A DNA stretch of 38,303 nucleotides, from positions 1 through 38,303 of the forward strand of contig WFNS01000238.1 in NCBI GenBank assembly GCA_015488495.1. Direction: 5' to 3'. Source of the DNA: Gammaproteobacteria bacterium (GTDB lineage: Bacteria > Pseudomonadota > Gammaproteobacteria > Thiohalospirales > Thiohalospiraceae). Made by a program: the position numbers and the translations under genes. Below are positions 10,452-23,210 of the stretch, piece after piece (within the stretch, counting starts at the first letter, position 1; every line of letters begins with the position of its first letter). Below the pieces are notes generated by a model that worked only from the letters and a program-made list of their open reading frames with translations, had not been told where the DNA came from and did no database searches.

Positions 10452-12383
10452 TTGAACGATATCGTCAAGAACATCCTGTTGTGGGTTGTCATTGCCGTCA
10501 TTTTGATGATGGTTTTCAACAACTTCACACCCCATCAGCAGGCGGCGCAGCCGTTGGAGTACTCCCGTTTCATCGCCGATGTACGGGAGGGACGGGTAAA
10601 GAAGGTGATGATAGAGGGGCGCACCATCCGTGGTATCACGGCGGACGACAACACCTTCGTCACCTACAGCCCGGGGGATCCTGGACTGATTGGTGACCTG
10701 CTCAACAACAACGTGGTGATCGACGCCCGCCCGCCGGAGCAGCAGTCGCTGCTGGTGCAGATCTTCATCTCGTGGTTCCCCATGCTGCTGCTGATCGCTG
10801 TGTGGATCTTCTTCATGCGCCAGATGCAGGGCGGCGGAGGCGGGCGCGGTGCCATGTCCTTCGGCAAGAGCCGTGCCCGGATGCTGGGGGAGAATCAGGT
10901 CAAGGTGACCTTCAACGACGTGGCGGGAGCCGAAGAGGCCAAGGAGGATGTGGCGGAGCTGGTGGAATTTCTGCGGGAGCCGGCCAAATTCCAGAAGCTG
11001 GGCGGCAAGATTCCACGCGGGGTGCTGATGGTCGGTCCTCCCGGTACGGGCAAGACCTTGCTGGCCAAGGCCATTGCCGGAGAGGCGAAGGTCCCTTTCT
11101 TCACCATATCGGGTTCCGACTTCGTGGAGATGTTCGTCGGTGTGGGTGCCTCCCGGGTCCGGGACATGTTCGAGCAGGCGAAGAAGCACGCCCCCTGCAT
11201 CATCTTCATCGACGAGATCGATGCGGTGGGACGTCACCGTGGTGCCGGTCTCGGCGGGGGGCATGACGAGCGGGAGCAGACCCTCAACCAGCTGCTGGTG
11301 GAGATGGATGGCTTCGAGGGCAACGAAGGTGTGATCGTGATCGCGGCCACCAACCGCCCCGATGTGCTGGATCCCGCCCTGTTACGCCCGGGCCGCTTCG
11401 ATCGCCAGGTGGTGGTTCCCCTGCCCGATCTCCGTGGCCGCGAGCAGATCCTCAAGGTGCACATGCGCAAGGTCCCTCTGGCCGATGACGTGAAAGCGTC
11501 GGTCATTGCCCGGGGCACGCCGGGCTTCTCCGGCGCCGATCTGGCCAACCTGGTCAATGAGGCGGCCCTGTTCGCCGCGCGGTCCGGGGATCGGGTCGTG
11601 TCCATGGTCCACTTCGAGAAGGCCAAGGACAAGATCATGATGGGCGCCGAGCGCAAGTCCATGGTGATGAGCGAAGAGGAGAAGAAACTCACCGCCTATC
11701 ACGAATCGGGTCATGCCATCGTCGGTCGTCTGGTGCCCGAGCATGATCCGGTTCACAAGGTGACCATCATTCCCCGCGGACGGGCCTTGGGTGTAACCAT
11801 GTTCCTGCCCACGGAGGATCGCTACAGCTACAGCAAGCAGCGTCTGGAGAGCCAGATCTGCAGCCTGTTCGGTGGCCGTATCGCCGAGGAGCTGATCTTT
11901 GGTCCCGAAAAGGTGACCACGGGAGCATCCAACGATATCCAGCGGACCACCGAGATTGCGCGTAACATGGTGACCAAGTGGGGGCTTTCGGAACGGCTGG
12001 GCCCGCTTACCTACAGCGAGGAGGAGGGCGAGGTGTTTCTCGGCCACTCGGTGACCCAGCACAAGAACGTATCCGACGAAACGGCACACATCATCGACGA
12101 GGAGATCCGCAGGATCATCGACACCAACTATCAGCGGGCCAGGAAGATCCTCACCGAGAACATGGACAAGTTGCACATGATGGCCGAGGCATTGATGAAG
12201 TATGAGACCATCGATGCCCAGCAGATCGATGACATCATGTCCGGGAAGCCGCCTCGTCCGCCCAAGGACTGGGATGAGCCGGAACCTCGCTCGGGTGGAG
12301 GCAGTGCCGTGGACAGCGAGGACGACGTCGAGAAGAAGGACAAGAAGGGCGGAACCATCGGAGAACCCGCCAGCCAGCATTGA
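10452..12383 (+). CDS. ftsH: ATP-dependent zinc metalloprotease FtsH
   Basis: 643 aa; [21 protein letters not shown] region, HESGH zinc site. TTG start with upstream AGAGG. Confidence 0.97.
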   Translation: MNDIVKNILLWVVIAVILMMVFNNFTPHQQAAQPLEYSRFIADVREGRVKKVMIEGRTIRGITADDNTFVTYSPGDPGLIGDLLNNNVVIDARPPEQQSLLVQIFISWFPMLLLIAVWIFFMRQMQGGGGGRGAMSFGKSRARMLGENQVKVTFNDVAGAEEAKEDVAELVEFLREPAKFQKLGGKIPRGVLMVGPPGTGKTLLAKAIAGEAKVPFFTISGSDFVEMFVGVGASRVRDMFEQAKKHAPCIIFIDEIDAVGRHRGAGLGGGHDEREQTLNQLLVEMDGFEGNEGVIVIAATNRPDVLDPALLRPGRFDRQVVVPLPDLRGREQILKVHMRKVPLADDVKASVIARGTPGFSGADLANLVNEAALFAARSGDRVVSMVHFEKAKDKIMMGAERKSMVMSEEEKKLTAYHESGHAIVGRLVPEHDPVHKVTIIPRGRALGVTMFLPTEDRYSYSKQRLESQICSLFGGRIAEELIFGPEKVTTGASNDIQRTTEIARNMVTKWGLSERLGPLTYSEEEGEVFLGHSVTQHKNVSDETAHIIDEEIRRIIDTNYQRARKILTENMDKLHMMAEALMKYETIDAQQIDDIMSGKPPRPPKDWDEPEPRSGGGSAVDSEDDVEKKDKKGGTIGEPASQH

Positions 12384-12387
12384 CGCC

Positions 12388-13224
12388 ATGCCTTCCCTGA
12401 ACTGCGGTGGCAAGCTGCTGGATCTGTCGTCGCCGCAGGTGATGGGTATTCTGAACATCACTCCCGACTCCTTTTCGGACGGGGGTGTTTTTTTTGCCCG
12501 CGAGGCCGCCCTTCGCCAAGCCCGGCAGATGTATGAGGCGGGCGCGGCGATCATCGACGTGGGTGGGGAGTCCACCCGTCCGGGCGCCAGACCAGTATCG
12601 GTACAGGAGGAACTGGATCGGGTGATTCCGATTATCGAGACGCTGCATGCGGAGCTGCCGGTCATCCTCTCTGTCGATACCAGCAAGGCCGAGGTGATGC
12701 GGGAGGCGGTGCAGGCGGGCGCCGGGATGATCAACGATGTCTACGCCTTGCGCCGGGAAGGGGCGCTGGACGCTGCGAGGGAGTGTGATGTTCCCGTCTG
12801 CCTGATGCACATGCAGGGGGAGCCGCGCACCATGCAGCAGGAGCCGCGCTACGGGGATGTGGTGCAGGAGGTGCTCCAGTTCCTGCGGCAGCGGATCGAT
12901 ACCTGCCGGCAGGCGGGTATCGCCCGTGAAAAGCTGTTGATCGATCCCGGTTTTGGGTTTGGCAAGCGGTTGCAGCATAATCTGCAACTGATGAAACAGC
13001 TGCCCGAACTGGCGGCGTTGGGTTGCCCGGTTCTGGTGGGGGTCTCGCGCAAATCCATGCTGGGCTCGTTGCTGGGAGGGAGGCCGGTGGAGGGGCGGCT
13101 GCACGCCAGCGTGGCTGCGGCGACACTGGCGGTGTGGCTGGGGGCGGCCATTGTACGGGTACACGATGTGGGGGCCACCGTGGACGCCGTGAAGGTTGCT
13201 GCGGCGGTAAAACAGATCGACTGA
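12388..13224 (+). CDS. folP: dihydropteroate synthase
   Basis: [37 protein letters not shown]; start trimmed from 12202. Confidence 0.96.
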   Translation: MPSLNCGGKLLDLSSPQVMGILNITPDSFSDGGVFFAREAALRQARQMYEAGAAIIDVGGESTRPGARPVSVQEELDRVIPIIETLHAELPVILSVDTSKAEVMREAVQAGAGMINDVYALRREGALDAARECDVPVCLMHMQGEPRTMQQEPRYGDVVQEVLQFLRQRIDTCRQAGIAREKLLIDPGFGFGKRLQHNLQLMKQLPELAALGCPVLVGVSRKSMLGSLLGGRPVEGRLHASVAAATLAVWLGAAIVRVHDVGATVDAVKVAAAVKQID

Positions 13225-13247
13225 ATGAGAAGAAAAGAGAGGGGACG

Positions 13248-14609
13248 ATGGTCAAACGCTATTTTGGAACCGATGGGATACGCGGCAAGGTGGGGGAGAG
13301 GCCGATTACTCCGGAGTTCGTTCTGCATCTGGGGTGGGCGGTGGGCCACGTGCTGGCCAGCCACGGCAGCCGGGGCAAGGTGGTGATTGGCAAGGACACC
13401 CGTATTTCCGGTTACATGTTTGAATCTGCCTTGCAGGCCGGGTTGTCGGCGGCCGGAGTGGACATCCGCCTGCTGGGACCCATGCCGACACCGGGTATCG
13501 CCTATCTTACCCGAACCATGCGTGCCGACGCGGGTATCGTGATCAGTGCATCTCACAACCCCTACTTCGACAACGGGATCAAGTTCTTTTCCCCCCTCGG
13601 CACCAAGCTGCCCGACGAGACCGAGCAGGAGATCGAAAGCTATCTGGACCATCCGGTCACCTGTGTCGAGTCCGGGCAGTTGGGCAAGGCGGCGCGGGTA
13701 AACGACGCGGCGGGTCGCTATATCGAGTTCTGCAAGAGCACGGTTCCCCTCGGCCTGGAGCTGGGAGGGATCCGGATGGTGCTGGATTGTGCCAACGGAG
13801 CTACCTATGACGTGGCACCGAAGGTGTTCCAGGAGCTGGGGGCGGATGTGATCCCCATTGGCGTCGAGCCGGATGGGCTCAACATCAACGCCGAATGTGG
13901 TTCCACCAACCCGGCGATGCTGCAACAGGCGGTCATCGAGCATGGTGCCGAACTGGGCGTTGCCCTCGATGGTGACGGTGACCGGGTCATCATGGTGGAC
14001 CACAAGGGAGAGGTGGTGGACGGTGACGAGCTGCTGTTCGTCATCGCCCGGGACCGGCAGGGGAACGGTCACCGTAACGGCGGTGCCTACCAAGGGGGAG
14101 TGGTGGGAACGGTGATGAGCAACCTGGGGCTCGAGCTGGCTTTCAAGGATGCCGGTATCCCCTTCCGGCGTGCAGCGGTGGGTGACCGCTACGTGGCGGA
14201 GATGATGGCGCAGGAGGGGTGGATTCTCGGCGGAGAGTCCTCGGGGCATATCATCTGCCGCGACTGCACCACCACGGGAGACGGCATCGTCTCTGCGCTG
14301 CAGGTGATGGCGGCCATGGTCAACAGCGGCCAGACCTTGCACACCCTGAAAAGAGGAATGACCAAGTTCCCGCAGACCATGATCAACGTTCGCTTGGAGA
14401 AGCGGTTCTCGCCGGACGATTCCGAACATGTGCGCAACGCCGTGCGGGATGTGGAGGCGCAATTGGCGGGAAGGGGACGGGTGTTGTTGCGGGCCTCGGG
14501 CACCGAGCCGGTGATTCGGGTCATGGTGGAGGGAGATGATGCCCCGCAGGTAGAGAAGCTGGCCAAGCAGCTGGCCGAGATCGTGGCCCAGGCGGCCGTT
14601 GCGGATTGA
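13248..14609 (+). CDS. glmM: phosphoglucosamine mutase
   Basis: [45 protein letters not shown]; start trimmed from 13023. Confidence 0.97.
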   Translation: MVKRYFGTDGIRGKVGERPITPEFVLHLGWAVGHVLASHGSRGKVVIGKDTRISGYMFESALQAGLSAAGVDIRLLGPMPTPGIAYLTRTMRADAGIVISASHNPYFDNGIKFFSPLGTKLPDETEQEIESYLDHPVTCVESGQLGKAARVNDAAGRYIEFCKSTVPLGLELGGIRMVLDCANGATYDVAPKVFQELGADVIPIGVEPDGLNINAECGSTNPAMLQQAVIEHGAELGVALDGDGDRVIMVDHKGEVVDGDELLFVIARDRQGNGHRNGGAYQGGVVGTVMSNLGLELAFKDAGIPFRRAAVGDRYVAEMMAQEGWILGGESSGHIICRDCTTTGDGIVSALQVMAAMVNSGQTLHTLKRGMTKFPQTMINVRLEKRFSPDDSEHVRNAVRDVEAQLAGRGRVLLRASGTEPVIRVMVEGDDAPQVEKLAKQLAEIVAQAAVAD

Positions 14610-14768
14610 TCGCTCATTACGAGCAGGCACCGTCGGTCCGGCTGAGCCACCGTTTCATGCGGCCTGGAGAAGCGGACGGGGTTCGTTCGACCGGGACGGG
14701 AAAAATTGATTTTCTCTGTCAGGAACGGTAAGCTTCATCCACTTTCTGTTGTGAACGAGGGGAAAGAG

Positions 14769-15521
14769 ATGCGTCAGCCACTGGTCGCCGGGAACTGGAA
14801 AATGAACGGTTCCGCCGAAAGCATTGAGCGGCTCCTGGATGGAATCAAGGGTTCACTTGATACGGTCGAAAAGGCGGAAGTGGTGGTCTGCCCTCCCTTC
14901 GTCTATCTGTCCGATGTCCGTCGGCAACTGACAGGAAGCTCCGTGGCCCTAGGTGCGCAGAACGTCAGCGAGCATCCCTCCGGTGCCTACACCGGAGAGA
15001 TCGCTGCCTCCATGCTGCTGGATTTCCAGTGCCGCTATGTCATCGTAGGGCATTCGGAGCGTCGTTCCCTGTTCGGTGAAAGCGACTCCCAGGTGGCGGC
15101 GAAGTTTGCCGCTGCCCGAGCCGCCGGTATCCGGCCCATCCTGTGTGTCGGTGAGGTACTGGAGGAGCGGGAGCAGGGGATCACCGAAAAGGTGGTGGTT
15201 CGTCAACTGGATGCCGTCATCGAAGAGGTCGGCGTAGAGGCGCTCGCCGACGGGGTCATCGCCTACGAGCCGGTATGGGCCATCGGGACCGGCAAGACCG
15301 CCTCGCCGGAGCAGGCGCAAGAGGTCCATGCCTTCATTCGCGGACGGATCGCGGAACGGAGCGCGGATACCGCCGGGCAGGTTCGTATTCTGTACGGAGG
15401 CAGTGTGAAGGCAGCGAACGCTGAAGCGCTGTTTGCCATGCCGGATATCGACGGTGGTCTCATCGGTGGTGCTTCGCTGGATGCAGAGGAGTTCATCTCC
15501 ATCTGCCGGGCTGCTGTCTGA
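14769..15521 (+). CDS. tpiA: triosephosphate isomerase
   Basis: MRQPLVAGNWKMNGS, VGHSERR, AYEPVWAIGTGKTA, YGGSVKAAN. Confidence 0.97.
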   Translation: MRQPLVAGNWKMNGSAESIERLLDGIKGSLDTVEKAEVVVCPPFVYLSDVRRQLTGSSVALGAQNVSEHPSGAYTGEIAASMLLDFQCRYVIVGHSERRSLFGESDSQVAAKFAAARAAGIRPILCVGEVLEEREQGITEKVVVRQLDAVIEEVGVEALADGVIAYEPVWAIGTGKTASPEQAQEVHAFIRGRIAERSADTAGQVRILYGGSVKAANAEALFAMPDIDGGLIGGASLDAEEFISICRAAV

Positions 15522-15536
15522 CGGGAACAGAGCGTT

Positions 15537-15971
15537 ATGCAAACAGTCATTCTGGCAATTCATATCGTCATTGCCGTCAGCCTGATCGTCCTCGTCTTGT
15601 TGCAGACCGGAAAAGGTGCAGAGATGGGCGCGGCGTTTGGCGCCGGCGCCTCGGGAACGGTCTTCGGGGCACGGGGATCAGCCTCTTTCCTGAGTCGTAC
15701 GACGGCGATTCTCGCCACCGGCTTCTTCATCACCAGCCTTACCTTGGCCTATCTGTCGGGACAAACCGTGGTGCGCAAGAGCGTGACCGAAAGTTTCGCG
15801 CCGCAACCTGCTCAGCAGGTGCCGGATGAGAGCGGTTCCGTGGCGCCGGATGTCCCGCCGATTCCGGCTGGTGAAGCGCAGGGAGAGGGACAAATGGCGC
15901 CTTCCGCAGATGTGCCGGTCCCGCCTGCGGCGGATGTACCGTCAGCTGACACCGGAAACAAATCGGAGTAA
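15537..15971 (+). CDS. secG: preprotein translocase subunit SecG
   Basis: VSLIVLVLLQTGKGAEMGAAFGAGASGTVFGARGSASFLSRTTAILA; between tpiA and tRNA-Leu. Confidence 0.95.
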   Translation: MQTVILAIHIVIAVSLIVLVLLQTGKGAEMGAAFGAGASGTVFGARGSASFLSRTTAILATGFFITSLTLAYLSGQTVVRKSVTESFAPQPAQQVPDESGSVAPDVPPIPAGEAQGEGQMAPSADVPVPPAADVPSADTGNKSE

Positions 15972-16006
15972 ATCGTTTTTCCTGGTTTGACTCCACCCGT
16001 TTTTGT

Positions 16007-16091
16007 GCGGATGTGGTGGAACTGGTAGACACGCCGTCTTGAGGGGGCGGTGGCGCGAGCCGTGCCGGTTCGACTCCGGCCATCCGCACCA
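16007..16091 (+). tRNA. tRNA-Leu (anticodon GAG), CCA encoded
   Basis: GCGGATG acceptor pairs with CATCCGC; TGGTAGACAC D-arm; CCGTC-TTGAGGG-GGCGG anticodon arm; GGTTCGACTCC T-arm; 3' ACCA; 85 nt with long variable arm. Confidence 0.95.
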
Positions 16092-16179
16092 TTTGTTTTT
16101 ATTTTGTATTCCAGGATATTCATAAACAGTGAATATTTTGGGATAAAAAAAGAGATCGCCGGATTGGGGCGTACAAGGG

Positions 16180-16209
16180 TTGACAGCCTGTTTGTCCATC
16201 GCATACGCT
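16180..16209 (+). promoter_or_regulatory. candidate sigma70 promoter for the nuo operon
   Basis: TTGACA (16180-16185), 18-nt spacer, TACGCT (16204-16209), about 65 nt upstream of nuoA. Confidence 0.35.
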
Positions 16210-16273
16210 CTCAACCTTCGAATCGTTACAGATTCACTCCAGCGACAGGAAACAATTGGGGACCCAGCAAATA

Positions 16274-16630
16274 ATGCTAGAAAATTATTTTCCCATCCTC
16301 GTTTTTCTGGTCATCGGTTTCCTGCTCGGCGGGATCATGATTGGGCTGGGTCTGGTGCTCGCACCGCGCCGCCCGGACAAGGAAAAACTCTCCGCCTACG
16401 AGTGTGGCTTCGAGCCTTTCGAAGACACCCGCATGAAATTCGACGTCCGATACTATCTCGTCGCCATCCTGTTCATCATCTTCGATCTCGAAATTGCTTT
16501 TCTCTTCCCCTGGGCGGTGGTCCTGGAAGAGATCGGTCTGTTCGGTTATCTGGCCATGGTGCTCTTTCTCGGCATTCTGGTCATCGGTTTCATCTATGAG
16601 TGGAAGAAAGGGGCTCTGGAATGGGAATAG
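16274..16630 (+). CDS. nuoA: NADH-quinone oxidoreductase subunit A
   Basis: [53 protein letters not shown] at 16274 preferred over upstream TTG. Confidence 0.97.
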   Translation: MLENYFPILVFLVIGFLLGGIMIGLGLVLAPRRPDKEKLSAYECGFEPFEDTRMKFDVRYYLVAILFIIFDLEIAFLFPWAVVLEEIGLFGYLAMVLFLGILVIGFIYEWKKGALEWE

Positions 16631-17106
16631 AGGGCATCCTGAAGGAGGGAGTGGTCACCACCTCCGCTGACAACCTCATCAACTGGGCCCGCACCGGCTC
16701 CCTCTGGCCCATGACCTTTGGTCTCGCCTGCTGCGCCGTGGAGATGATGCAGGCCGGTGCATCCCGGTACGATCTCGACCGTTTCGGCATGTTGTTCCGC
16801 CCCAGTCCACGCCAATCCGACGTGATGATCGTGGCCGGTACATTGATCAACAAGATGGCGCCTGCGTTGCGCAAAGTTTACGACCAGATGGCCGAGCCGC
16901 GCTGGGTCATCTCCATGGGCTCGTGTGCCAACGGAGGGGGTTACTATCACTATTCCTATTCCGTCGTCCGGGGATGTGATCGGGTCGTTCCCGTGGACAT
17001 CTATGTTCCCGGCTGTCCCCCCACGGCGGAGGCGCTGCTCTATGGCATCATGCAGCTACGCAACAAGATCCGGCGAACCAATACCATAGCCAGAAGCGAT
17101 GACTGA
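16621..17106 (+). CDS. nuoB: NADH-quinone oxidoreductase subunit B
   Basis: [55 protein letters not shown]. Confidence 0.98.
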   Translation: MGIEGILKEGVVTTSADNLINWARTGSLWPMTFGLACCAVEMMQAGASRYDLDRFGMLFRPSPRQSDVMIVAGTLINKMAPALRKVYDQMAEPRWVISMGSCANGGGYYHYSYSVVRGCDRVVPVDIYVPGCPPTAEALLYGIMQLRNKIRRTNTIARSDD

Positions 17107-17725
17107 TTCTGTGCAGAAACTCGTTGAACTGATTACGGACCGGTTCGAAGGGATCGGTGGGATTTGTAAAGAGGCACTTGGGGAGGCGACGCTGGAAATT
17201 CCCCGGGAGCGGTTGTTGGAGTGCTGCCGCGCCTTGCGTGACGAAGCGGATTTTGCCTTCGAACAGCTCATCGATCTGTGTGCGGTTGACTACTCCACGT
17301 TTGGTGAAGGTGGTTGGGATGGAGAGCGCTTTGCCGTGGTCTACCACCTGCTGTCGATACAGCACAATCGCCGTTTGAGGCTGCGTGTATTCCTGGACGA
17401 CGAGCGACCGATGGTCGATTCGGTAGTCGATATCTGGGCTTCCGCCAACTGGTTCGAGCGGGAGGCGTTCGACCTGTTCGGGATCCTGTTCGAGGGACAT
17501 CCCGATCTGCGTCGTATCCTGACCGATTACGGTTTCATCGGGCACCCCTTCCGCAAGGATTTCCCGCTCACCGGTAACGTCGAGATGCGTTACGACGAAA
17601 CGAAAGGACGGGTCGTCTATCAGCCAGTAAGCATCGAGCCGCGGATCAATATTCCCCGCGTGATCCGTCACGACCACCGTTTCGCGGGCAGCGTGGTGGA
17701 GAAGGGAGAGAACAGCGATGCCTGA
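17099..17725 (+). CDS. nuoC: NADH-quinone oxidoreductase subunit C
   Basis: [43 protein letters not shown]; in the nuo operon. Confidence 0.97.
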   Translation: MTDSVQKLVELITDRFEGIGGICKEALGEATLEIPRERLLECCRALRDEADFAFEQLIDLCAVDYSTFGEGGWDGERFAVVYHLLSIQHNRRLRLRVFLDDERPMVDSVVDIWASANWFEREAFDLFGILFEGHPDLRRILTDYGFIGHPFRKDFPLTGNVEMRYDETKGRVVYQPVSIEPRINIPRVIRHDHRFAGSVVEKGENSDA

Positions 17726-18971
17726 GATCCGCAACTACACTCTCAATTTCGGTCCGCAGCATCCGGCGGCGCATGGTGTATTGCGCCTGGTGCTGGAGAT
17801 GGACGGCGAGGTGATCGAGCGCGCCGACCCACACATCGGACTGCTGCATCGGGCGACGGAGAAACTGGCCGAAACCCGCACCTACAACCAGGCGCTGCCC
17901 TACATGGATCGCCTGGACTACGTCTCCATGATGTGCAACGAGCACGCCTATGTGCTGGCGGTGGAGAAACTGCTCGGTGTCGAGGTGCCCATCCGGGCGC
18001 AGTACATCCGCGTGATGTTCGACGAGATCACCCGCATTCTCAACCACCTGATGTGGATCGGTGCCCACGGGCTGGACATCGGCGCGATGACCATCTTCCT
18101 CTACGCCTTCCGGGAGCGGGAGGATCTGATGGACTGCTACGAGGCGGTATCGGGTGCGCGCATGCACGCGGCCTACTACCGGCCCGGCGGTGTCTATCGG
18201 GATCTGCCGGATTCCATGCCCAAGTACGAGGTGTCCAAGTGGCACAACGCCAAGGAAGTGGAGCGGATGAACCGGAACCGTCAGGGTTCCCTGCTGGACT
18301 TCATCGAGGATTTCACCGAACGGTTCCCTGCCTGCGTCGATGAATACGAGACGCTTTTGACCGATAACCGGATCTGGAAACAGCGTACGGTCGACATCGG
18401 TGTGGTGTCGCCGGAAAGAGCGCTGCAGCTCGGCTTCACGGGCCCCATGCTGCGAGGTTCGGGAATCGCTTGGGATCTGCGCAAGAAGCAGCCTTACGAG
18501 GTATATGACCGGCTGGATTTCGATATCCCGGTCGGTACCAATGGAGACACCTACGATCGCTATCTGGTGCGGGTGGAAGAGATGCGGCAGTCCAATCGCA
18601 TCATCAAACAGTGTGTCGAGTGGCTGCGGAAGAATCCGGGTCCGGTGATGTTGGACAACCACAAGATCACCCCTCCCCGCCGCGACGACGTGAAGGGGGA
18701 CATGGAATCCCTCATTCACCACTTCAAGCTGTTCACCGAAGGGTACTGTATCCCGGAGGGCGAGGCCTACGCCGCAGTGGAGCATCCCAAGGGGGAGTTT
18801 GGTATCTACATGATCTCCGATGGTGCCAACAAGCCCTATCGGCTGAAGATCCGGGCGCCGGGGTTCGTCCATCTGTCGGCCCTCGACGAGATGTCCCGAG
18901 GGCACATGCTGGCGGATGTGGTGGCCATCATTGGTACCCAGGATATCGTTTTTGGGGAGGTTGACCGTTGA
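17718..18971 (+). CDS. nuoD: NADH-quinone oxidoreductase subunit D
   Basis: [34 protein letters not shown]; 417 aa. Confidence 0.98.
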   Translation: MPEIRNYTLNFGPQHPAAHGVLRLVLEMDGEVIERADPHIGLLHRATEKLAETRTYNQALPYMDRLDYVSMMCNEHAYVLAVEKLLGVEVPIRAQYIRVMFDEITRILNHLMWIGAHGLDIGAMTIFLYAFREREDLMDCYEAVSGARMHAAYYRPGGVYRDLPDSMPKYEVSKWHNAKEVERMNRNRQGSLLDFIEDFTERFPACVDEYETLLTDNRIWKQRTVDIGVVSPERALQLGFTGPMLRGSGIAWDLRKKQPYEVYDRLDFDIPVGTNGDTYDRYLVRVEEMRQSNRIIKQCVEWLRKNPGPVMLDNHKITPPRRDDVKGDMESLIHHFKLFTEGYCIPEGEAYAAVEHPKGEFGIYMISDGANKPYRLKIRAPGFVHLSALDEMSRGHMLADVVAIIGTQDIVFGEVDR

Positions 18972-19465
18972 CGGAGAGAAGTCTGATTGATCTGCTGACC
19001 AAGGAGTCCTGTGCGGAGATCGACCGCTGGATCGCCAAATATCCGGAGGATCAGAAACAGTCGGCAGTGATGGCGGCATTGCGCATCGTTCAGGATCAAA
19101 ACGGCGGGCACCTCACCACCGAACTGATGGACGCCGTGGCGGAATATCTGGATATGGATCCCATCGCCGTGTATGAGGTGGCTACGTTCTACTCCATGTA
19201 TGAGCTGAAACCGGTGGGGCGTCACAAGATCTGCGTCTGCACCAATATTTCGTGCATGTTGTGTGGCTCGGAGAACCTGGTCGACCATCTGAAGCAGAAA
19301 CTCGGGATTGGCTTCGGTGAGGTGACCGCCGATGGCCGTTTTTCCCTCAAGGAGGTGGAGTGTCTGGGGGCCTGCGTGGGGGCGCCCGTGGTACAGATCG
19401 GCAAGCAGTATTACGAGAATCTCACCCCTGAAAAGGTGGATCGGATCCTGGACGAGCTCGATTGA
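18968..19465 (+). CDS. nuoE: NADH-quinone oxidoreductase subunit E
   Basis: [35 protein letters not shown] 2Fe-2S ligands; TTG start overlaps the nuoD stop. Confidence 0.97.
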   Translation: MTERSLIDLLTKESCAEIDRWIAKYPEDQKQSAVMAALRIVQDQNGGHLTTELMDAVAEYLDMDPIAVYEVATFYSMYELKPVGRHKICVCTNISCMLCGSENLVDHLKQKLGIGFGEVTADGRFSLKEVECLGACVGAPVVQIGKQYYENLTPEKVDRILDELD

Positions 19466-19501
19466 GCTGGATGATGGCAGAGAGCGCGGCTGGAGTAGTG
19501 A

Positions 19502-20770
19502 ATGAATAACAACCAAGTCTGTTTCCGGACCCTGCATCTGGAGAAGCCCTGGACATTGGCGACCTACCAGAGTGCGGATGGTTACGAGGTCTTGAAGAAG
19601 ATCCTCAAGGAGAAGACCGATCCCGATGACATCATCTCCGAGCTGAAGACCTCCGCCTTGCGGGGTCGTGGCGGCGCGGGGTTCCCCACCGGACTGAAGT
19701 GGAGCTTCATGCCGCGCAATGCTCCCGGCCAGAAATATATCCTGTGCAATTCCGACGAGGGGGAGCCGGGCACCTGCAAGGATCGGGACATCCTGCGCTA
19801 CAACCCGCACCAGCTCATCGAGGGGATGATCATCGCCGGCTACTGTATCGGCGCCTCCATGGGTTACAACTATATCCGCGGCGAATTCTGGGAGCCCTAT
19901 GAGCGGTTCGAGGCGGCGCTGGAGGAGGCGCGTGCGGCCGGGTTGCTGGGCAAGAACATCCTCGACTCGGGATTCGATTTCGACATCCAGGTCCATCTCG
20001 GGGCCGGCGCCTACGTCTGTGGTGAAGAGACCGCGCTCATCGAATCCATCGAAGGGAAGAAGGGACAACCCCGTTTCAAGCCGCCATTCCCGGCCAGCTA
20101 TGGGCTCTATGGCAGACCCACCACCATCAACAACACCGAAACACTGGCGTCGGTACCGGTGATCCTGAAGAATGGCGGTCAGTGGTTCCTGGAGCTGGGT
20201 AAGCCGAACAACGGTGGCAACAAGCTGTTCTGTGTCTCCGGCCACGTCAACAAGCCGGGCAATTTCGAGATCCCCATGGGGACTCCGTTCGCCGAGCTGC
20301 TGGAGATGGCCGGCGGTGTTCGCGATGGTCACCGGCTGAAAGCGGTCATCCCCGGTGGTTCCTCCACTCCGGTGCTGCCCGCCGAGGTGGCGATGGAGAT
20401 GACCATGGATTATGACTCCATCGCCAAGGCGGGTTCCATGCTGGGTGCGGGCTCGGTCATCGTGATGGACGAGACCACCTGCATGGTGAAGGCGCTGGCG
20501 CGTATCTCCTACTTCTATTACGAAGAGTCGTGCGGGCAGTGCACTCCGTGCCGGGAGGGAACCGGTTGGCTGCAGCGGGTGGTGAATCGTATCGAGAACG
20601 GCCAGGGGCGCCAGGAGGACCTGGACCTGCTGCTCGAGGTGGCCAGCGGGATCTCCGGAAAGACCATCTGCGCCCTCGGTGATGCGGCGGCGATGCCGGT
20701 GACCAGTTTCGTCAAAAACTTTCGCGACGAGTTCCAGTATCACATCGACCACAAGAAGTGCATGGTGTGA
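19502..20770 (+). CDS. nuoF: NADH-quinone oxidoreductase subunit F
   Basis: [47 protein letters not shown]. Confidence 0.98.
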   Translation: MNNNQVCFRTLHLEKPWTLATYQSADGYEVLKKILKEKTDPDDIISELKTSALRGRGGAGFPTGLKWSFMPRNAPGQKYILCNSDEGEPGTCKDRDILRYNPHQLIEGMIIAGYCIGASMGYNYIRGEFWEPYERFEAALEEARAAGLLGKNILDSGFDFDIQVHLGAGAYVCGEETALIESIEGKKGQPRFKPPFPASYGLYGRPTTINNTETLASVPVILKNGGQWFLELGKPNNGGNKLFCVSGHVNKPGNFEIPMGTPFAELLEMAGGVRDGHRLKAVIPGGSSTPVLPAEVAMEMTMDYDSIAKAGSMLGAGSVIVMDETTCMVKALARISYFYYEESCGQCTPCREGTGWLQRVVNRIENGQGRQEDLDLLLEVASGISGKTICALGDAAAMPVTSFVKNFRDEFQYHIDHKKCMV

Positions 20771-20811
20771 CGGAAAGGCAGAACTGAAACAGACAGGAAT
20801 ACAGAACGGCA

Positions 20812-23184
20812 ATGGCAGACATTGAAATCAACGGCAAACCGATCAAGGCCCGCGATGGGGCGATGGTGATCGAGGCCGCCGATGAGGCCGGTATCACGAT
20901 CCCGCGTTTCTGCTATCACGAGAAACTATCGGTTGCGGCCAGCTGCCGTATGTGCCTGGTGGAGGTGGAGAAGGCGCCGAAGCCGTTGCCGGCCTGCGCC
21001 ACCCCGGTGACGGATGGCATGAAGGTGTGGACCAATTCGCCGCGAGCCCTGGCTGCGCAGAAGAACGTGATGGAGTTCCTGCTCATCAACCACCCTCTCG
21101 ACTGCCCCATCTGTGACCAGGGGGGCGAGTGCGATCTGCAGGATATCGCGGTGGGTTACGGCAACGACGTGTCGCGTTTTGCCGAGATCAAGCGGGTGGT
21201 GAAAGGCAAGGACATCGGGCCGCTGATTGCCACCGATTTCACCCGTTGCATCCACTGCACCCGTTGTGTGCGCTTTGGTCAGGAGATCGCCGGTATCCGC
21301 GAGCTCGGCGCCACCGGACGGGGCGAGCACATGGAGATCGGGACCTACGTGGAGAAGAGCGTCAGCTCCGAGCTGTCGGGAAACATCATCGACATCTGCC
21401 CGGTGGGCTCGCTGACCTCCAAGCCGTTCCGTTTCACCGCCCGGCCCTGGGAACTGACCGACTGCGCCACCATTGCCCCTCATGACTGCGTGGGCTCCAA
21501 TCTGGTCCTGCAGACCCGGCGCAACCGCGTGATGCGCGCCCTGCCGCGGCGCAACGAGGCGGTCAACGAGGTGTGGATATCGGACCGTGACCGTTTCAGC
21601 TACATCGGTTTGAACAGCACGGACCGGCTGCAGACCCCCATGGTGAAAGAGGGGGGGGAGTGGCGCGAGGCCGACTGGAACACCGCCCTGGAACGGGTGG
21701 TGAAGGGTGTGCGAAAGGTGGTGGATTCCCATGGCCCGGAGCAGCTGGGCGCGCTGGTTTCGCCCTCTGCGACGCTGGAGGAGATGTATCTGCTGCAGAA
21801 GCTGGTTCGCGGGCTGGGGTGTGCCAATATCGATCACCGCCTGCGTCAGAGCGACTTCTCCGATCAGGATCTGTTGCCGGCGTTCCCCTGGTTGGGGCAG
21901 TCTATCGAGGAGCTGGAAAGGGTGGATGCCGCACTGCTGGTGGGCTCCAACGTGCGCAAGGAGCAGCCCATGCTGGGCCATCGCCTGCGCAAGGCAGCGC
22001 TGGCTGGCGCAAGTGTGATGGTGGTGAATCCGGTGGACTTCCCGTTCAACTTCCCGGTTTCGGAGCGGCTGATCGGCGGCCCCGAACAGATGGTGCGTGC
22101 ACTGGCCGCGATCGCCAAGGCGCTGTTGGACATCACCGGGGAGACGCCGCCGGAAGGGCTCGCTGCGCTGCTGGAGAATCTGTCGGTCGGTGATACTGAG
22201 CTGGCGATGGCCGAACGGCTCAAGGCGGCGGAGAATGCCACCGTGTTGTTGGGGGCGCAGGCGCTGGGATGCCGGCAGCTCTCTGCCCTGCGTGCGCTCT
22301 CCGCATTGGTCGCCAGATTGAGTGGTGCCCGATTCGGCGTTCTGCCCGAGGGGGCGAACAGTAGCGGCGCCTGGCTGGCCGGCGCCGTCCCGCATCGTGG
22401 GCCGGTCGGCGAGGAGACGCCGATCACCAGCCTGGTCAATGCCTCGGCCATGTTCGAACATCCTTTGAAGGGTTACATCCTGATGGGGATCGAGCCGGAG
22501 CTGGATTGCGCCCATCCCGCTGCTGCCATGGAAGGACTTCAGGGGGCAGAGTTCGTCGTCGTGCTGACCTCTTTCGTCAATGAACGGATGAAACGCTATG
22601 CAGATGTGCTGCTGCCCGTTTCCCCCTTCTCGGAGACCTCCGGAACCTTCGTCAACATCGAGGGCCGCTGGCAGAGTTTTGCAGGCGCAGTGTCGCCGTT
22701 GGGCGAGTCCCGGCCGGCGTGGAAGGTGTTGCGGGTGCTGGGCAACCTTTTTGATCTGGACGGTTTCGAATACACCTCCAGCGAGCAGGTTCGTGACGAG
22801 TTGAGGGGTTCGGCCGGGCAGATGGAGCCGTCGGCCGAAGTGGCATGGCGTTGCCCGGCGGACTTCAACACCCCGAGTGGTCACTTGCACCGCATCGGCG
22901 AGGTGCCCATCTATGCCACCGATGCCCTGGTGAGGCGTTCGCAGCCGTTGCAGGAGACGGTGGATGCAAAGCCGGCAGCGGTGTATGTCAACGATTCGGT
23001 GGCAGCCGGCCTGGGGATTGCCGAGGGGGACAGGGTGCGGGTGACCCAGGGGGAGTGCTCGGTGCAGTTGCCGGTGGTAATCGATGAGCGGGTTGCCGCC
23101 GGATGTGCCGTGATCCCGGCAGCCATGCCGGAGACCGCCGCCCTTGGGGCGATCCACGGTCCGGTGGAGATCGAAAAGGCTTGA
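20812..23184 (+). CDS. nuoG: NADH-quinone oxidoreductase subunit G
   Basis: N-terminal 2Fe-2S ferredoxin, CDQGGECDLQD, CIHCTRCVRFGQEI; molybdopterin-like domain. Confidence 0.97.
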   Translation: MADIEINGKPIKARDGAMVIEAADEAGITIPRFCYHEKLSVAASCRMCLVEVEKAPKPLPACATPVTDGMKVWTNSPRALAAQKNVMEFLLINHPLDCPICDQGGECDLQDIAVGYGNDVSRFAEIKRVVKGKDIGPLIATDFTRCIHCTRCVRFGQEIAGIRELGATGRGEHMEIGTYVEKSVSSELSGNIIDICPVGSLTSKPFRFTARPWELTDCATIAPHDCVGSNLVLQTRRNRVMRALPRRNEAVNEVWISDRDRFSYIGLNSTDRLQTPMVKEGGEWREADWNTALERVVKGVRKVVDSHGPEQLGALVSPSATLEEMYLLQKLVRGLGCANIDHRLRQSDFSDQDLLPAFPWLGQSIEELERVDAALLVGSNVRKEQPMLGHRLRKAALAGASVMVVNPVDFPFNFPVSERLIGGPEQMVRALAAIAKALLDITGETPPEGLAALLENLSVGDTELAMAERLKAAENATVLLGAQALGCRQLSALRALSALVARLSGARFGVLPEGANSSGAWLAGAVPHRGPVGEETPITSLVNASAMFEHPLKGYILMGIEPELDCAHPAAAMEGLQGAEFVVVLTSFVNERMKRYADVLLPVSPFSETSGTFVNIEGRWQSFAGAVSPLGESRPAWKVLRVLGNLFDLDGFEYTSSEQVRDELRGSAGQMEPSAEVAWRCPADFNTPSGHLHRIGEVPIYATDALVRRSQPLQETVDAKPAAVYVNDSVAAGLGIAEGDRVRVTQGECSVQLPVVIDERVAAGCAVIPAAMPETAALGAIHGPVEIEKA

Positions 23185-23210
23185 GATGAACAGAAGCGGA
23201 TGGACTACTG

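Noticed and set aside
16116-16136. ATATTCA-TAAACAG-TGAATAT hairpin downstream of tRNA-Leu as a terminator
   Set aside because: Weak AT-only 7-bp stem with only a short T-run; not supported well enough to annotate.
18836-20812. 658-codon antisense ORF opposite nuoD/E/F, and similar 768- and 633-codon ORFs opposite nuoG and nuoL
   Set aside because: GC-rich antisense open frames; the sense genes are unambiguous complex I subunits.
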